From contig SJOL01007113.1 in the NCBI GenBank assembly GCA_004794785.1, positions 922,975 through 986,974 of the forward strand: a stretch of 64,000 bases of DNA. Direction: 5' to 3'. Position numbers and translations under genes: made by a program. The DNA comes from Opisthorchis felineus. Its lineage: Eukaryota; Platyhelminthes; Trematoda; Opisthorchiida; Opisthorchiidae. The notes below the pieces were generated by a model that was not told the DNA's origin, did no database searches, and worked only from the letters and a program-made list of their open reading frames with translations. Shown in pieces: positions 49,920 to 62,401 of the stretch; position 1 is the stretch's first letter; each line of letters opens with the position of its first letter.

Positions 49920-50480
49920 GTCAACTCGTTGTAACTGATAACGAAAGGGTCATGTGAATGGTCATATCTAGGCCCAATTGATGCACAACAGTACGGACAA
50001 AATACATCACGTGGCTAAATACACTCAGTTGCATACGATACACTGGCGTTAACGGCAGAATCAACTGCATTCTTCGTATGTGGTGTTGTTCTTCAACTGG
50101 GTGTGCTACACGAAGACCATCCTGTGTTTTGTTGGTCACGATACTCGAGATATCGGAGTGTATTTTTGGATATAACACAATAATTCCTCGGTTTTTGAAA
50201 GCTCTTCTACAGTCCACTGTCTTCTTGGGGCTCATCAGCCAGACGTAGCCTCCGATTTCCATCAACCGCATATACTTTCTGCACACCAGATTGTACTCAG
50301 TTGACGGAGTGTACGCATTCGCCAGTTACATTGGTGACAACCAGAGACTCATCTGAATATCTCGTTTATGACAATTAGACTGAATTTGCGGGAGAGCGAA
50401 ACCAGTAGTGGGCTATCGAGGCGTTTTCGGCAGCCTTATAAGTACTGCGTTGTAGGTCGAAAAACAACTCGCGTGGTTTT
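49920..50480. repeat. Degraded copy of the hammerhead/inverted-repeat unit
   Basis: The + strand at 50,391-50,460 has gagcgaaaccagtagtgggc and then cttataagtactg, matching the segment after the 37.3 kb hammerhead. The minus strand at 50,228-50,238 has CTGATGAGCCCC without a following GAAAC. So two opposed hammerhead remnants face each other about 150 bases apart. Neither has a complete core. Confidence 0.5.
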
Positions 50481-51404
50481 TGGTAAGTAACCATACTTTT
50501 TTCAAGATGTCTTACTGATCGATTGATCAAATCAAATCGATAGATCACATTAGACCTTTATATTTTAACACTTTTTGTCAGTTGCTATTCAACATCTAGC
50601 TCAATGAGATGTAGCGAGTGCAAATCAGTAAGACATTTAGGGCTATATGGGGACCACCACCATATGATGACATAAGTCAGGTACTTCTTAAGTCAGTATT
50701 TGTCTGTAATTTAATTACATTGTCGCGCATTTCGTGAGTGGTGTTATTTTATTGTCGAATATCACATTTGCAATGATTGAGTCAAAATCTGGTCTCATCG
50801 ATTGCACCATAGGACCAACATGTAGACCGCAGGGCAAAAAATTATCTAAACTGATTGATAGAGGTCAATTTCAGTTACCTTACCGGGCAAACCTGTTACT
50901 CACGGGTAAACATGCATGTTATATGTGTATATTGCATTGAAGAGGCTTTTTATGATGTACGCAATGTAGAAATATTTTTCTCTGAAGTTGCTTGCTCCCT
51001 TTTCTAGCGTATTTTCCATTGGACAGCGTGGGTGGAAGAAAATAGAGACCACTAGTTCGACCAAGCTCAGTTAGCGTGGGTTATGTTCAAACCGCTTCAA
51101 CCAGTGTACCGTTCATGTGGTTGCACTCATGTTAGGTATCATCTGTAGTAGTAAGTAGTTTGGATTTGCGCTTGGAATGTTTGGAAGATGGCTGAGGGGT
51201 TTCAAAACGTTTGGAGACGATGCCCCTGAGATCCTTCAGAACTATCTACATCTCACGATATTACTTCTCGCTTTTTGATGTATATCACGTTGGACTAACC
51301 TTGTCTTTAATCTGTCTCCTTATCCCTTCAACTTCCGTGTTTCTACCGTTGTCGTAAGCCTCTAGTTCCTGCTCTTTCTCTGGAAGTAAGTGTTGAGCGG
51401 ACAG

Positions 51405-51822
51405 GAATGTCTATCGACTCTCATATAAACTGTTTTCAAAGATCGGAAAAGATAACCTTACTTGTCAACTATTCACAATTCGCTAAGGAATCCCGATTAC
51501 AAAGATTGAAAACCGGTCAGAGAAATCATAGAGACAGCTGTATATTTGCAGAACTAGTGCTTCCACTTTCTTGTCTATTGCCGAGAAAATGTCGTCGACG
51601 TATCAAAAATAGGCGAAGAGACCACAAACAGAAGACTGCGTGCTTTTCCTGGTTACCTGTGGAGATGTCGGGATTCCACTTACCGGCCACATCATTGCCA
51701 TCTGTCTGCTTGCTAGTAGAGCCCCGCGTCAAATTTGAGTTGTACAACAAAAGTCTGATGTTTGGTTACTGTTTGAAACCATACAGACCAGCGGAATATT
51801 CGCCACAAAGTTTTATACGCTG
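51405..51822 (+). pseudogene. XY-like exon, degraded (cassette 5, first exon)
   Basis: The acceptor gagcggacag opens a phase-1 frame of about 139 codons. The start reads SIDSHINCFQRSEKITLLVN, which parallels DPAYVIFQGDSERNV in exon 12. Cys follow at SC, LSC and KC, then ACFSW, VC and GYC. The Y part is about 40 residues too short. The only nearby GT (51,823) leaves phase 2, so joining it to the next exon would break the frame. It may be a decayed exon or an exon of altered structure. Confidence 0.45.
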
Positions 51823-52855
51823 GTAGGACCGAGAAGAATAAGTCAGAAGCAAATGCACAAACAAGTCGAGCTTAGTAGGTAATCGATACAGCAGTGAGAA
51901 GGCAAAAAGGATGACCATTCACTGGCAGAAATACTGCGATAAATGTATGTGCGGGTTGACCAGTATTTCGGTTGTCCCCTCTGGCAAACAAGCAACTACA
52001 CATTCATGGTAGGTTTGCCATACAGGTGGGACCGGGTAGGCTGGAGCACTCAGGTTTACTGCAACGGTTAGGCGAATGCTGCTCTAGTGAGCAAACGATG
52101 CGCAAAAGGTACGTGAGCGGTTGAGCAAGTATTCAATTTCAGAACCAGTCAGTCGCTAATTTCGGCTCTCTATGTTCTCTATGACGGCTTGCACCAACCG
52201 AAACGGCGAGAATTGCGATAAACAGGGACCTACAGAAGACGGTTGATTTCTACGTGCTGTTACCTAAATTTCAGATCATGAGATATAAACGGCACTACTC
52301 TCAGGTGTCCACGATGAACTACACTGAGGGACTTTGATGGAAGGGGAATATTATATCGTATTACCAACGCATGCCTGATACCAGATGTCCTATGTCATTT
52401 AGGTGATAGAATCGTCATTTCCCACTTATTCGAAAATCGCGAAACCTTGACACTCAAATTATTCAGCACTTTGCCCTGCGAAATGAGGGGGTAACGCCAA
52501 CAGAAATGGAGTATCTTGTTCGAAATTTTGAAACAGAGCACTCTAAGGATTTGTGTTTTAGTTACTTGCCGATTTTATGGTAGTGTAATTCTGGTCGAAC
52601 GGTTAGAGATTTACGTGAGATGTTTTTCTACGCTAAGTTATTGAACACTTGGTGACACCACGATAATTTGCCTGTTATATTCGAACTACATTTTAAAACT
52701 TATCTAAAACCTGGATAAAATAGTTGGAAAGATACTCCCACGTATAGAACACATACGCAATTCAACTAATCGCCGAATTGTACAGTAGTTTTCGAATTGT
52801 TAAGAGAAATGTTGATGACAGTATCAGATGCGTAATTTAGTACCCCAGCTAATGG

Positions 52856-53090
52856 TTGGCACTTGGATATTGGTTGATAGTGAATCGTGCGGTAGGAAAA
52901 AATGAGATCAAGATTAGTTTCAGTCTGTTGGACCTACCCGCTCGTGGTCAAAATGAACAAATCCGATGTGTTCCCGGGGTATGTAAAGCTAGAATTTTCA
53001 AAAAAGAGGTTGACTATAAAACCGGAGGAGATTACACAAAAGATTTGAGAGAACCCTCTACAACAGAAACAAATGAGTTGATGATCTATT
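52856..53090 (+). pseudogene. X-like exon, degraded (cassette 5, second exon)
   Basis: The frame reads VGKNEIKISFSLLDL, then IRC and VCK, resembling FGLEKDTEVSFALKF and DC in exon 13. A stop at 52,850 sits just after the likely acceptor (ccccag). No second Cys or phase-1 donor is found before the stop at 53,090. Its position between the XY-like relic and the Z exon at 60.9 kb is where an X exon is expected. Confidence 0.4.
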
Positions 53091-56000
53091 AAGAAAGCGC
53101 ACCGACAAGTTGGAATAATCCATTTTTTCCAGCTACATATCCGTTTCTTTGGGTCGAAAGTCATGGCCGCCATACATCAGAAGGCTGTCATTTTCGATTA
53201 TTTTGCTTTAGATGCCTCCTTTAATTAGCTGATTTGTTTGCTGTTCTGATGTTCAGTTCCAGGGTTTGGGATGTCCACATTTTTAACTGCAGCTTTTCAC
53301 GTTCCATTAGACTGTGACGGCACGATACAACTGTGGTCGATAAGTTCTGTCACAGTCAGTAGCGGCGGCAGAGTGATTTAATGCACGACATTACTGGGAA
53401 CGGTTCGCGCTGCCACACCACGGTCCCCATTACGATTTCACTTACGTTGTTTGTATGCTGTGTCTAACTCATACTAAATCCGTCGACGTTCATAGCCGAA
53501 GGTAAGGTAGGTAAAATTACGGCTGTGTTATTTGGTAGGTGATCGGTTCGGTCTCTTCGGTGGGAGGGGAAAGTGTTCTGGCTCCGGCTGTACATCCACT
53601 TCCAATAGTGTCCTCACTGAGGAGTGTCAGAACTGCTGCGTGGCTGCGTGGCCCGGTCCCTTTATTCCCAGTTACCACACAACCGGTTTTGACATACCAG
53701 TGTGTCCTGTGCTTGACAAGCGACTGGATTCACTGGACCCTACAGGCAGTCATCTGATGTCGAAGCGCTCAGCATGGATGCGGCCTGTGTAAAACACTCT
53801 ACAACTCCAAGCACTCTCGGAACTATGTTCCTCTGGTTTGTTGTGTAAATCAGGCGAATACCGTTAATGCGTCTTGTCCAGTTGCGCAGAACCAGGTAGA
53901 AAGTCATGAAATCTCCTAGGAAAAATCGTTACAGAGGAAATATCACCTCCCCTTTGATGGTCACTCTTTTGGGACGCAACATTCCTCTTCTAAAATGGTA
54001 GACATCTGGAGAGAGCTGGAGATGAACAATCAACCTGTCCTTTTCAGACCTTGACAGAATACACATTGCCTAACTGTAGTCAGCTACACATCACACCTGC
54101 GAAAATGTCATTTTTCCAGATCAGTGAAATTTGACCCAGATGATCCGGACGAAATGGTCGTCAGCAGCTTCAAAATTGTTTGCTTTAGCGAAGGATCTCA
54201 AACAAATGGCGCAAATAGCTGACGTGGACAATCAACTGATATGTTTTGCTAGGCGTACCTAGTAGACAGCCGACCGAGTAAGCTTCCGTTAACAGCTGGT
54301 GGAAATACGACCCAAGTACAATTCTGCGCTAAAGGTGGCACCTAGAAAGTGATCTGTTTGTGCGCAGCTATGCAATATCCGTTTTTAGAGAAGTACACCA
54401 CTCCGTTGTGACAAATAACCGGTTGCAACACCATGTTCCCCACCCTCTGTAGCCTGAAGTGTGAGGTCTTTTGTAAAAACTGTTTTTGATCTCCTCAGCT
54501 ATTAGTTGAAAGTACTGCTACACAAGAGGGGCAGTTTAACGAATGAAAAATAATCGATCGGTTACGACATTTTTGGAGGAGCTATATTTGTGACGACTCC
54601 AATCAGTGAAATCCAGAGGATGAGATTCACCGGTAAAATCCGATCGACATGTACTAACCAATGGCCAGGAGATGGGGAAGAAAATGTAAGCAGTGGCCAT
54701 TTGGTTAAGAGCTACCATCAGCTTCCAAAGAGAGGCTCATGAGCGTCTGTAACGAAATGGGGATTGCATTGTGTGCCTAACTTTCTCTATTAAAAAAGGA
54801 TGAAATATCTGGAGTGTCCCCATCTAGTTCTACCAGTGAAATGAAAAAATATTTGCAGTAATTTAGTAGGTTCATTAGGGACGAAATCTGATTAACTGAG
54901 CGTTGTGTGGTTTGTGACTGTTAGTGATCGGTTGTAACATAATTAGGTTGATTATCAGAAGGTGACAAGCACTAACAAACGTCTGTTTTGCCAGAAAGGT
55001 GACGATTACAAAAGTTATGTGCACCTGATAAAAATAAATACAATGAAAGTAGGGAATAAGCCAAAAAGTGACTTATCGTGTGAGGACCATTTTTGAGAGT
55101 TCCTGAGTGAAGTTCCGGACGCGGGACGTAGCTTCTCTGCAGTATAGCTGCTACACGTATTCGCTAGTTGTCCGTGGAGACCTGTGGAGCTCGGTTGACT
55201 TCCTGTCCTGTGCGCGTGAGTGCGCGTTTTTGGACCTAGTTGCATGCCTATTTATTGTGTGCAGTGTGAAGAGAGGGGTGTCCATTCGAGTTGATAAATG
55301 CACGAACATGAATACAGCTTGACCTGATGTGGTTGAAGTTCGTAAGCCTGGCGCGCGACGCAGGTGGTCGCCGCATAAACAAAAGTGGATGGGAAATTGT
55401 AGTGTAAATGTTGTCGGCTAAGGTTGCCAGTAGGACAGGAATTGTTACGTGATTTGAGTGTTTGTGACGCGTGATCCAGTGAGTGACCGCTACAGGTCAA
55501 CATTGAACAACGACAGAACGATATACTGCACTTGCTAGGTCAAACATTATCAGTAGAAATTACTTCCCTCCAAAGAATGGACCAAACGTGTTAGCGAGTT
55601 ACAACCAAATCACCTGTGGTCTTTCCTAATCCTCCTCTACTTCGTTTTTTCTGCTAAAACGAATCGTCTGGTACCGTCCTCTGTGGCGTTTGCAACCATT
55701 CTGTGGTTTCAATAATGCCGTGTTTAAACTTCACTAATCCCGAGAACACGTCGGAGTAGTTCATCTTTGACAGCTGACGAGCCTGGTGGGATAGACACCA
55801 GCAATAACGTCACTCACGTGCTCTTAATGTGCTCGCTGCTGATTCCGAGCCGTTTTCGTGCTACTACATTAAGTTGCTACGAGTAAATCATACCCTTATT
55901 TAGAACGGCAAAGAGGACAGGAGAAACAAATTATTTAACAAAGACATGAAACTGAAACTCCGGAGAGCGAAAGTAAACGTTCGTGAGTTGGAACTATCTC

Positions 56001-56649
56001 TGGGGGGAAGCGTTGAGTTTCATAATAATAAATGGAAGCAGTAAGAACTTTTCCACCTTTAAGTGAACATAATACAGTCGACAAAGCGTTAATATTTTTT
56101 ACGATAGAAATAAAGAGATTGTTCCATACAGTTTCAACTGTTTACATTACCAAAAGAGTCACAGTCTGCTCTCGAGAGACGTTCTAGCGAGTCATCAATA
56201 ATTATCTTGTGTGATTTCCACAACAGACCAGAAATCAATAGTGTCCAGACACCCGAGGGAATACGGAGTAAGCTGTTTGGGATAGGATAGACCTTAAAAT
56301 GAGGTGCATATATACGCCTGAGTACATTTTTCTCCATTCAAGGCACCTGTAGTTCTTCTGATCGAGAGATTCATCAAATTCCTTTCTACTCACTAACGCT
56401 TAATTACTGCAGTTCAGCTCTATAGATCGCACGAGCTGTGTCTCATGACATCATACGCATAATTTCGGTGGGGAACACTTAAAACTGGAACTTTTGTGGG
56501 GTTTGTCCCCCAAGGTTTGAAACCAAATTATTGTCCACTGTATTCTCTGGTAAAATCCGTGGGTATTTTGATAAAGAAGGAGGGCTAATCAACAACTAAA
56601 ACGATCATAAACGGTATAACAAAATTTTACGGAAAAGTTTAGGAAAAAT

Positions 56650-57770
56650 CGGTAGATTTATTGTTGGGCAACGTTTCGCTTTGACACAAAAGCTTCGTCA
56701 GGCCAAATGACCACGTTACGAGGTTGGTCGAGATTTAAGTCGGAATGAAAAGCAATCAGCTGAGTCAGGTTAAATATGTGTTAGGTGTCAGCCAAGGGCT
56801 TTTGTGTGTTAGGGTGAGTCAACTAGTATTAAGACTGATGGGGAACCTATATGAATTTGGGTCCAGCTTAGAGCCCAGTGCTTCCGGTTCGTTTCACGTG
56901 AAGATTCCTCGTGAACGTCGTTTGCGCTTTTTGTCCCCCTGTGTGGATGAGCTAGTGCTCCAATAATTGTGTAAGGGAGAGGGATTCTGTGAACATTGGT
57001 CGGGTTGGGATTTCCACCCCTCCCCCCCCCGTTTTCGTTAATGATTCTACGTGCATTGTAACGTGTCAGCTCGGCTTATCTAAGACCGTTCTCCACAAGC
57101 CAGCCAGTTCCACACCCTCGATTCTATTCACGCTGTGTTGCTTGGTAATTTCCACCGCCTCACCCATCAGCCGCTGTGGTATGAATCGCAGCCCTGTCTT
57201 AATTCACCAGATCTATTTTGTCCTGTTTCTCACACATGTACCGCCATCGCTGAGCCTTTGACCAGCGCCTAGTAATCTTCCACATTCTTTGGTGGATTGT
57301 TTATCCTCCTTTTATGCTCACCAATCCTGGGATGCAGTTCGCTGGCAGTTTGCCCCATGTGAACCTTAGTGAAATCGCTGCATTTAATTTTATACACACA
57401 CTTCCTAGTCCTTCCAACCGGGAGAGGATCTTTGAATTGCGTCGAAGAGTTTTCAGCAACCTTGTGAGTAGTTTCCTTCATGAAAATATACTGCGATATC
57501 TCGAATATCGTACCAACTGAAAGATGAGGCGGCCTGTGTGCAGCACATTCAGTTGAAGAACATCATAAACGAGAGACTCACTTGAGTCTCCCGTGAAAAC
57601 CAAATTGACTTGCAAATGAGCGTATTTGTCGAAATCTTCCACATTCTTTGGTGGATTGTTTATCCTCCTTTTATGCTCACCAATCCTGGGATGCAGTTCG
57701 CTGGCAGTTTGTCCCATGTAAACCTTAGTGAAATCGTTGCATTTAATTTTATACACACACTCCCTAGTCC
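56650..57770 (-). mobile_element. Minus-strand PLE 3' end with inserted terminal-unit fragment
   Basis: Reading leftward it has a GIY-YIG fragment (57,770-57,638: MYKIKCNDFTKVYMGQT), about 195 bases of the 37-kb inverted-repeat unit (57,637-57,441), then a second GIY-YIG region (57,443-57,061) and a 3' part ending in a hammerhead at 56.66-56.71 kb. The two GIY-YIG pieces are direct repeats of each other over about 130 bases. Stops (for example at 57,269) break the second one. Confidence 0.7.
56660..56706 (-). ncRNA. Hammerhead ribozyme motif, PLE-associated, type (i), second copy
   Basis: The minus strand has TTGGC, CTGACGA (position 7 of the core is variable), helix II GCTTTTG/CAAAGC with one unpaired base, GAAAC, GTT and GCCCAA. 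The core and the GUU cleavage triplet are intact, as in the 15.86 kb copy. Confidence 0.65.
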
Positions 57771-58688
57771 TTGTGCCCCAAGTTCACTATACATTTGTTG
57801 TAATCAAACGTGATGACGTGAACAACTTTCACGACTATCTCAATAGTCTAAATCCTCTCATCAAGTTTATCACGTGGATAGAATCCACCTCGGACTCACT
57901 AACCTTCCTGGACTGTATGAAACATGAGTGGTAAAAAATTAAAAACTACCATCTACCAGACATAGGGACTTCCTTAAACTACTCATCAGCACATCTAAAG
58001 TTCGTGTGTGCCAGTAATGTTACATCGATGTTTAGTCGAGTCAAAGCGCTGTACATAGAATATGTCGACCGGATTGCTGCTTAAATCGAGATTGCCAGGA
58101 GACTTCAAGAAATAGGATACCTAGTGAGTCTGATTAGGCGGCAATTAAGGGGTATATTGCCTCTGGTATCAAGACCCAGTAAGGAATGGATTCGCACAGC
58201 AGTCATTCCATATAAAGCAGGAACATCGGATGTTTTCTGAAGACTGCTGAACTTAGCCAACATTCGAGTTGCTTTTCAGAGGGAAAAAACGCTACTCTCG
58301 GTTTTGACGCAATTCAAAGATCCTCTCCCGGTTGAAAGGACTAGGAAGTGTGTGTATAAAATTAAATGCAGCGATTTCACTAAGGTTCACATGGGGCAAA
58401 CTGCCAGCGAACTGCATCCCAGGACTGGTGAGCATAAAAGGAGGATAAACAATCCACCAAAGAATGTGGAAGATTACTAGGCGCCGGTCAAAGGCTCAGC
58501 GATGGCGGTACATGTGTGAGAAACAGGACAAAATAGATCTGGTGAATTAAGACAGGGCTGCGATTCATACCACAGCGGCTGATGGGTGAGGCGGTGGAAA
58601 TTACCAAGCAACACAGCGTGAATAGAATCGAGGGTGTGGAACTGGCTGGCTTGTGGAGAACGGTCTTAGATAAGCCGAGCTGACACGT
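57061..58688. repeat. 383-bp inverted repeat from head-to-head PLE copies
   Basis: The arms 57,061-57,443 and 58,306-58,688 are reverse complements of equal length with very few differences, such as one base within the CTTCCAACC/CTTTCAACC stretch. They even share the same stop within the endonuclease. The central 862 bases include the start of the + strand PLE and the terminal-unit fragment. Transcripts across it could fold into a long hairpin. Confidence 0.85.
57772..58688 (+). mobile_element. Plus-strand PLE relic: RT C-terminal part to GIY-YIG
   Basis: It starts just after the RT catalytic box (YTFVVIKRDDVNNFHDYLNS, then SLTFLDCMKHEW), then runs through frameshifted thumb sequence and IPYKAGTSDVF with RRLLNLANIRVAF to TRKCVYKIKCSDFTKVHMGQ and HKRRINNPPKNVEDY followed by a stop. 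It is a dead copy, opposed to the neighbouring minus-strand copy and sharing its 383-bp end. Confidence 0.75.
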
Positions 58689-59159
58689 GTCTTACTAAGT
58701 ATAGGAGCAACTGGTTGAACATCTTACGTAGGCCATGCCATTCCGTCCGTTTTGCGGACTGTATAGAACTAAACTTACTGACTGGTAGGAAGTTTAGTTG
58801 AGAAACGGTGTTTCGGTAAATGATTATGGGGAGGAATTTGGTGAAAAAAGTAACCTATAATTAACATCTTTGCGGGATCATAATGGAAAACAGCACATCA
58901 TTTTTTTATCCGACATGCGGAATTATGTTAGTTTGCTTGTAACTGCGAAAACCACTCTCAGAAGAAACCAACTGCCCAACAGATCACATTTATATGATTC
59001 CTTGAGGTATATTTTAGTGGTGCTTCTCGAAAGTGGAGATCATTATTAGGTGGTCTCTGGAGGTAGTATTCTTAAAGGGGGGTAACTGTATCAGCAATCT
59101 AGCGATCAAATGAAACCCGTTTCCTTGAAGCAATTCCTCTTGCGATTTATAACAATTTA

Positions 59160-59420
59160 CCCCGTTTGTTTAACGGTACTTTATCATGCCCGTCAAGAGT
59201 AGAAATCTGGTTGCTTGCCAGGTGCATGTTTTCAGTTAATAGCCTGATCCTGCCGGTCGTACTGTATGGGAAACAGCGAACCGGGATGCTATTGGAGCCG
59301 ACGTATCCCTTTACTGGAGGAATTCGCCGTAAATTACTTGGTAAATCGAGCAATTCTAAACGAACGATGTGTCATAGGTTCCTGCCTGTAGCAGCCTTTG
59401 CCGATCGAGCCGATTAACCG
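59160..59420 (+). mobile_element. Short LINE relic
   Basis: The frame has NSLILPVVLYGKQRTGM and GGIRRKLLGK, resembling the SVLLYGCETW ... RRIL region downstream of non-LTR RT domains. The following frame is broken. The match is short. Confidence 0.45.
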
Positions 59421-60896
59421 AACTCACCAAAAAGATCGCAGGCAGAAGAAGGAATCGAACGATGATTTTCGTTTAGCAGCCAATGGTGCGCCATCGCTCA
59501 ATCGCTTGTACGTTGTTCGCTTGTTAGCACAGTACTCAACTGTGACAAACATCGCAATGATCCTGAGTGATCCGAGTGACCCAACTGTTCACCGCCATCC
59601 CGTATGACTCATTCACCAGCTGATCGTAAGCGTGAACCTGCGTTCATTGGCTAGCGTCAACACTCAACTGTGGTAATCACTAAAGTATGCTACGGCTACA
59701 TTAGTTTGTGCTCAAGGGCTACTGCAGGGGATACTGATCGGACGGTCTGGTCAAAGCACATAGGAAACATCCACTTGACAGGTCACGCTGTCCAATTTGG
59801 CAGGCTCTCCTATAGCACAGTATACTGTGAGTTTCGTCATTTTCTACTATGCGGTAGTTTAATCAAGTACCTCATCTTTCTGAATGAATGAGGGTTGTTG
59901 GGTGCCTTCGACCAGATTTACTTCCTATTTACATGTTGCCTGAGCGCTGCCATTCAAACAGCAAGAGTTTCTTCTTTGACAGCCACTATGTTCAAGAGTA
60001 GCAGCCTGTAATTCTTCAACGAAATTTCGGCATCAGTGGCAAGAAAACACATAACAATTTCAGGGGTCGTGCTTGCTACCACGACCTTGAAAGCTATTAT
60101 TGAGCTTATAGATTGTTGGTTCACAAGAAACATTATTTCTTGAAATGAAATTTAGGGAGCATAGCAAGATCATTTGTTAAGGCCCCAGTAATTGAACCAT
60201 TTCAGACTAGTTTTTTAGTGGCATGCAACGCGCGCAGAAAGATTCAGGTTAGGATACTCCATCTTTGCATATTGTGTGTGTGTGTGATGTCCCTTCTTGG
60301 CTTAGATTTAACGCAATAACGGTGTGAGTGCAGAAGAAGAATTGTCCAAACAGTAATAATGTGGATAAAGCTTAACAAGTCATACAACTTCTCATCGGCA
60401 GAAAAAGTGTGGAAAAGTAGCCTACTGAAGACAGTGGGTTTATCTCTTTGCAACATACCCTGGGAAACAGGGCTAGCACATTTACAAGAGCAGTAAAAAC
60501 TGTACGCTGCCTGTCATTTGATGCCTGTTTGCTTACAGCTGACAAATATTAGTCAGGGCTTGCACGACAATTCGCCTTTGAGGCTGAAAACATCACCCTG
60601 AAAGACGTACTGAATAAGTCCTTTGCAGATAAGAAAACTCCAAAGTCGGAGTTACTAACAATAAATGGATCAGTTACTGTTGACAAGTGTTGTGGTAGGC
60701 TGCCTTCTGTGGTGATGCTTCTGTCGTGCCACATTTAATGGGAATTGGTCATTATGGGAGGTGGTTACCGATCTATTTTGACGGAGGATGTTAGAGGATA
60801 ATCTTTGAGGTGGGATGAATTTAATTGCAGGTCTTATCGGCGTATGAATACCCATCTTTCTCTTGCTTAATTTTAACCTGTTTTTATCCACTTTAG

Positions 60897-61199
60897 AGAA
60901 CAATGTGAGCAACGTGGTGCTAAATGTCAGCTCCAGTGGAATCAGCTCATCCTTGAATTCTCCCGATGAGGAAGTAATATACTGCACACTGTCAGCATTC
61001 AAGGAAAGCTACGCAGTTAGGTGGAAACACCTGTATGGAAAAACAACGCATCACAGTCGCGAAACTCGGATAAACAAGGGTTTACCGGCAGAGCTGTACA
61101 AAGTACGATCTAAAGATCCCTTTGGGCTGTCGACCTATGCATGTCAAAGCCAGCTACCAGACCGCTGTCTGTCAAAACTGCTGATTCGAGCAGAGTTGA
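60897..61199 (+). CDS. Exon 15: Z (Ig-like) domain (cassette 5, third exon)
   Basis: The acceptor is atccactttag and the donor TTGA|GTGGGT. The exon is 303 bases, phase 1 at both ends, 101 residues. It reads VIYC, 52 residues, YAC, with Trp at 13 (VRW) and FGLSTYAC. There is an extra Cys in DRC and two NVS sequons near the start. It is the longest Z exon. The donor is weaker than the others, and reading through would reach a stop at about 61,256, giving a truncated secreted end. Confidence 0.65.
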
Positions 61200-61462
61200 G
61201 TGGGTGCTACAGCCAAGAAGTTTACGTTTATGTTTTACAGTACTTACACAGTAGCTGAAGGCGTTCCAAGTTATTGTTGGTTTGAAATAGACTACAACTG
61301 AATACAAAAAACAGAGGCTTATCAGGTTCAAGGTTTTTACCTTACGAGACAGTTTCCTGCATGTGTTATCTGTTAAGGTCATCTCGGTCGCACATTTCCC
61401 GTCTCATTCAAACTAATTTCCTCCACAACTTCTCAGAGCATTTTATATTTTATATTATCCCC

Positions 61463-61780
61463 AAAGAAGTAAGAGTTACCTGCCACCTGTTGAAGTTGGC
61501 GACCCAACTCCTGATCGTTTAGTTGAGTTTTCAGTTCAATGTCACTTTCATATCAAGATCCTCTGTCGTCTCATCGACACTTGAATCGATGGTGTACATC
61601 TCAGTGATGAGACGGAAATCGAAGACAAAGCAGGTACAAGCTGATACAAAGCCAAATTATTTTGATATCAAGTACGAACTGACCAACAAGTCAAATAAAC
61701 AAATACTCACTCTGAGAGTAAACCCGAGGCTAAATATACCTGTCGTAGTGATTTTCATGCGCCACAGGCGCTTGAAACCT
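61463..61780 (+). pseudogene. Possible frameshifted X-type relic
   Basis: One frame reads YLPPVEVGDPTPDRLVEFSV then QCHF and LCRL before a stop. It has the look of an X-domain start. Another frame continues with NYFDIKYELTNKSNKQILTL. No phase-1 splice pair joins them. Position between two Z exons is where an X exon would be expected. Confidence 0.28.
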
Positions 61781-61917
61781 GCTGGCACAAATTTCTGATT
61801 AGTAATAGTTCGTTGCAGGATTTGTAGGATGTGCATCCACACGAGGCTTTGGGCACACCAGTCACATCGCTTTAGCATCAACGCGGTTGTCTGTTCAGAG
61901 GTGATAACTCAGGTGAA

Positions 61918-62050
61918 TCATGATAGTGCGTTCGCCTAGCATGATGTTCGGAGTTCAAAGCCCCGCATGGCCAAGGAAATGCACTGCTTATGAGCTCCGA
62001 TAATATCGAAGTTCGAGTCCAGTGCTTTTTCAGTTTAGTTTGGACTCACC
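61918..62050 (+). repeat. tRNA-derived SINE-like repeat, second copy
   Basis: The stretch with ttcaaagccccgcatggcca, then atgcact, gagctccgataa and gtccagtgctttttcagttt parallels the minus-strand copy at 39.14-39.30 kb over about 100 bases with clear divergence. Confidence 0.6.
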
Positions 62051-62401
62051 AGAATAATTGCATCAAGATAAGAGGAGTGTTCAAATGAAATTGATGTGAA
62101 TGAGAAATTTCGTAGTGTTTATGCTAAGCTAATTTACACCTGTTATTAAGGTGCTTGTAAGTGCCTGCTGATCCAAGCCTGAAGCGGTGATTCTTTGGCC
62201 TAACATTTGGTTTGGCGAAGACAATGACGATATCTCATCGTTGACTTCTATAGCATAGAATGTCCATTGAACAATGACAACCAATATTTTCGTGGAGCGA
62301 AGGTATCTGTCTCACCATCTGTTTTAAACCATAACTGTGCTTTACAAAACTCTTCCTAAGAATGACTGCATACCGCACCACATTTTCCTCGCTAACTTCA
62401 G

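Larger units (their letters stand above)
49408..60896 (+). other. Intron 14 (11.5 kb): PLE nest and a degraded cassette
   Basis: This is the largest intron. From left to right it holds a degraded hammerhead and inverted-repeat unit (49.92-50.47 kb), X/XY-like relics (51.4 and 52.9 kb), unassigned GC-richer stretches (53.5-53.8 and 55.1-55.5 kb), the head-to-head PLE pair (56.66-58.69 kb) and a LINE relic (59.16-59.42 kb). A short (TG)n run lies near 60.27 kb. If the relic exons are not spliced, exon 14 joins exon 15 directly in frame. Confidence 0.5.
61200..62401 (+). other. Intron 15 (1.2 kb) with SINE and X-like remains
   Basis: It contains an X-like stretch split over two frames (about 61.46-61.78 kb) and a SINE-like repeat (61.92-62.05 kb). 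Confidence 0.5.

Noticed and set aside
53530..53770. GC-richer open frames in intron 14
   Set aside because: They could be part of an unrecognised repeat. No RT, nuclease or domain motif is visible.
59440..59510. tRNA-like sequence after the LINE relic
   Set aside because: A short resemblance (ggaatcgaac) only. No A box at the right distance.
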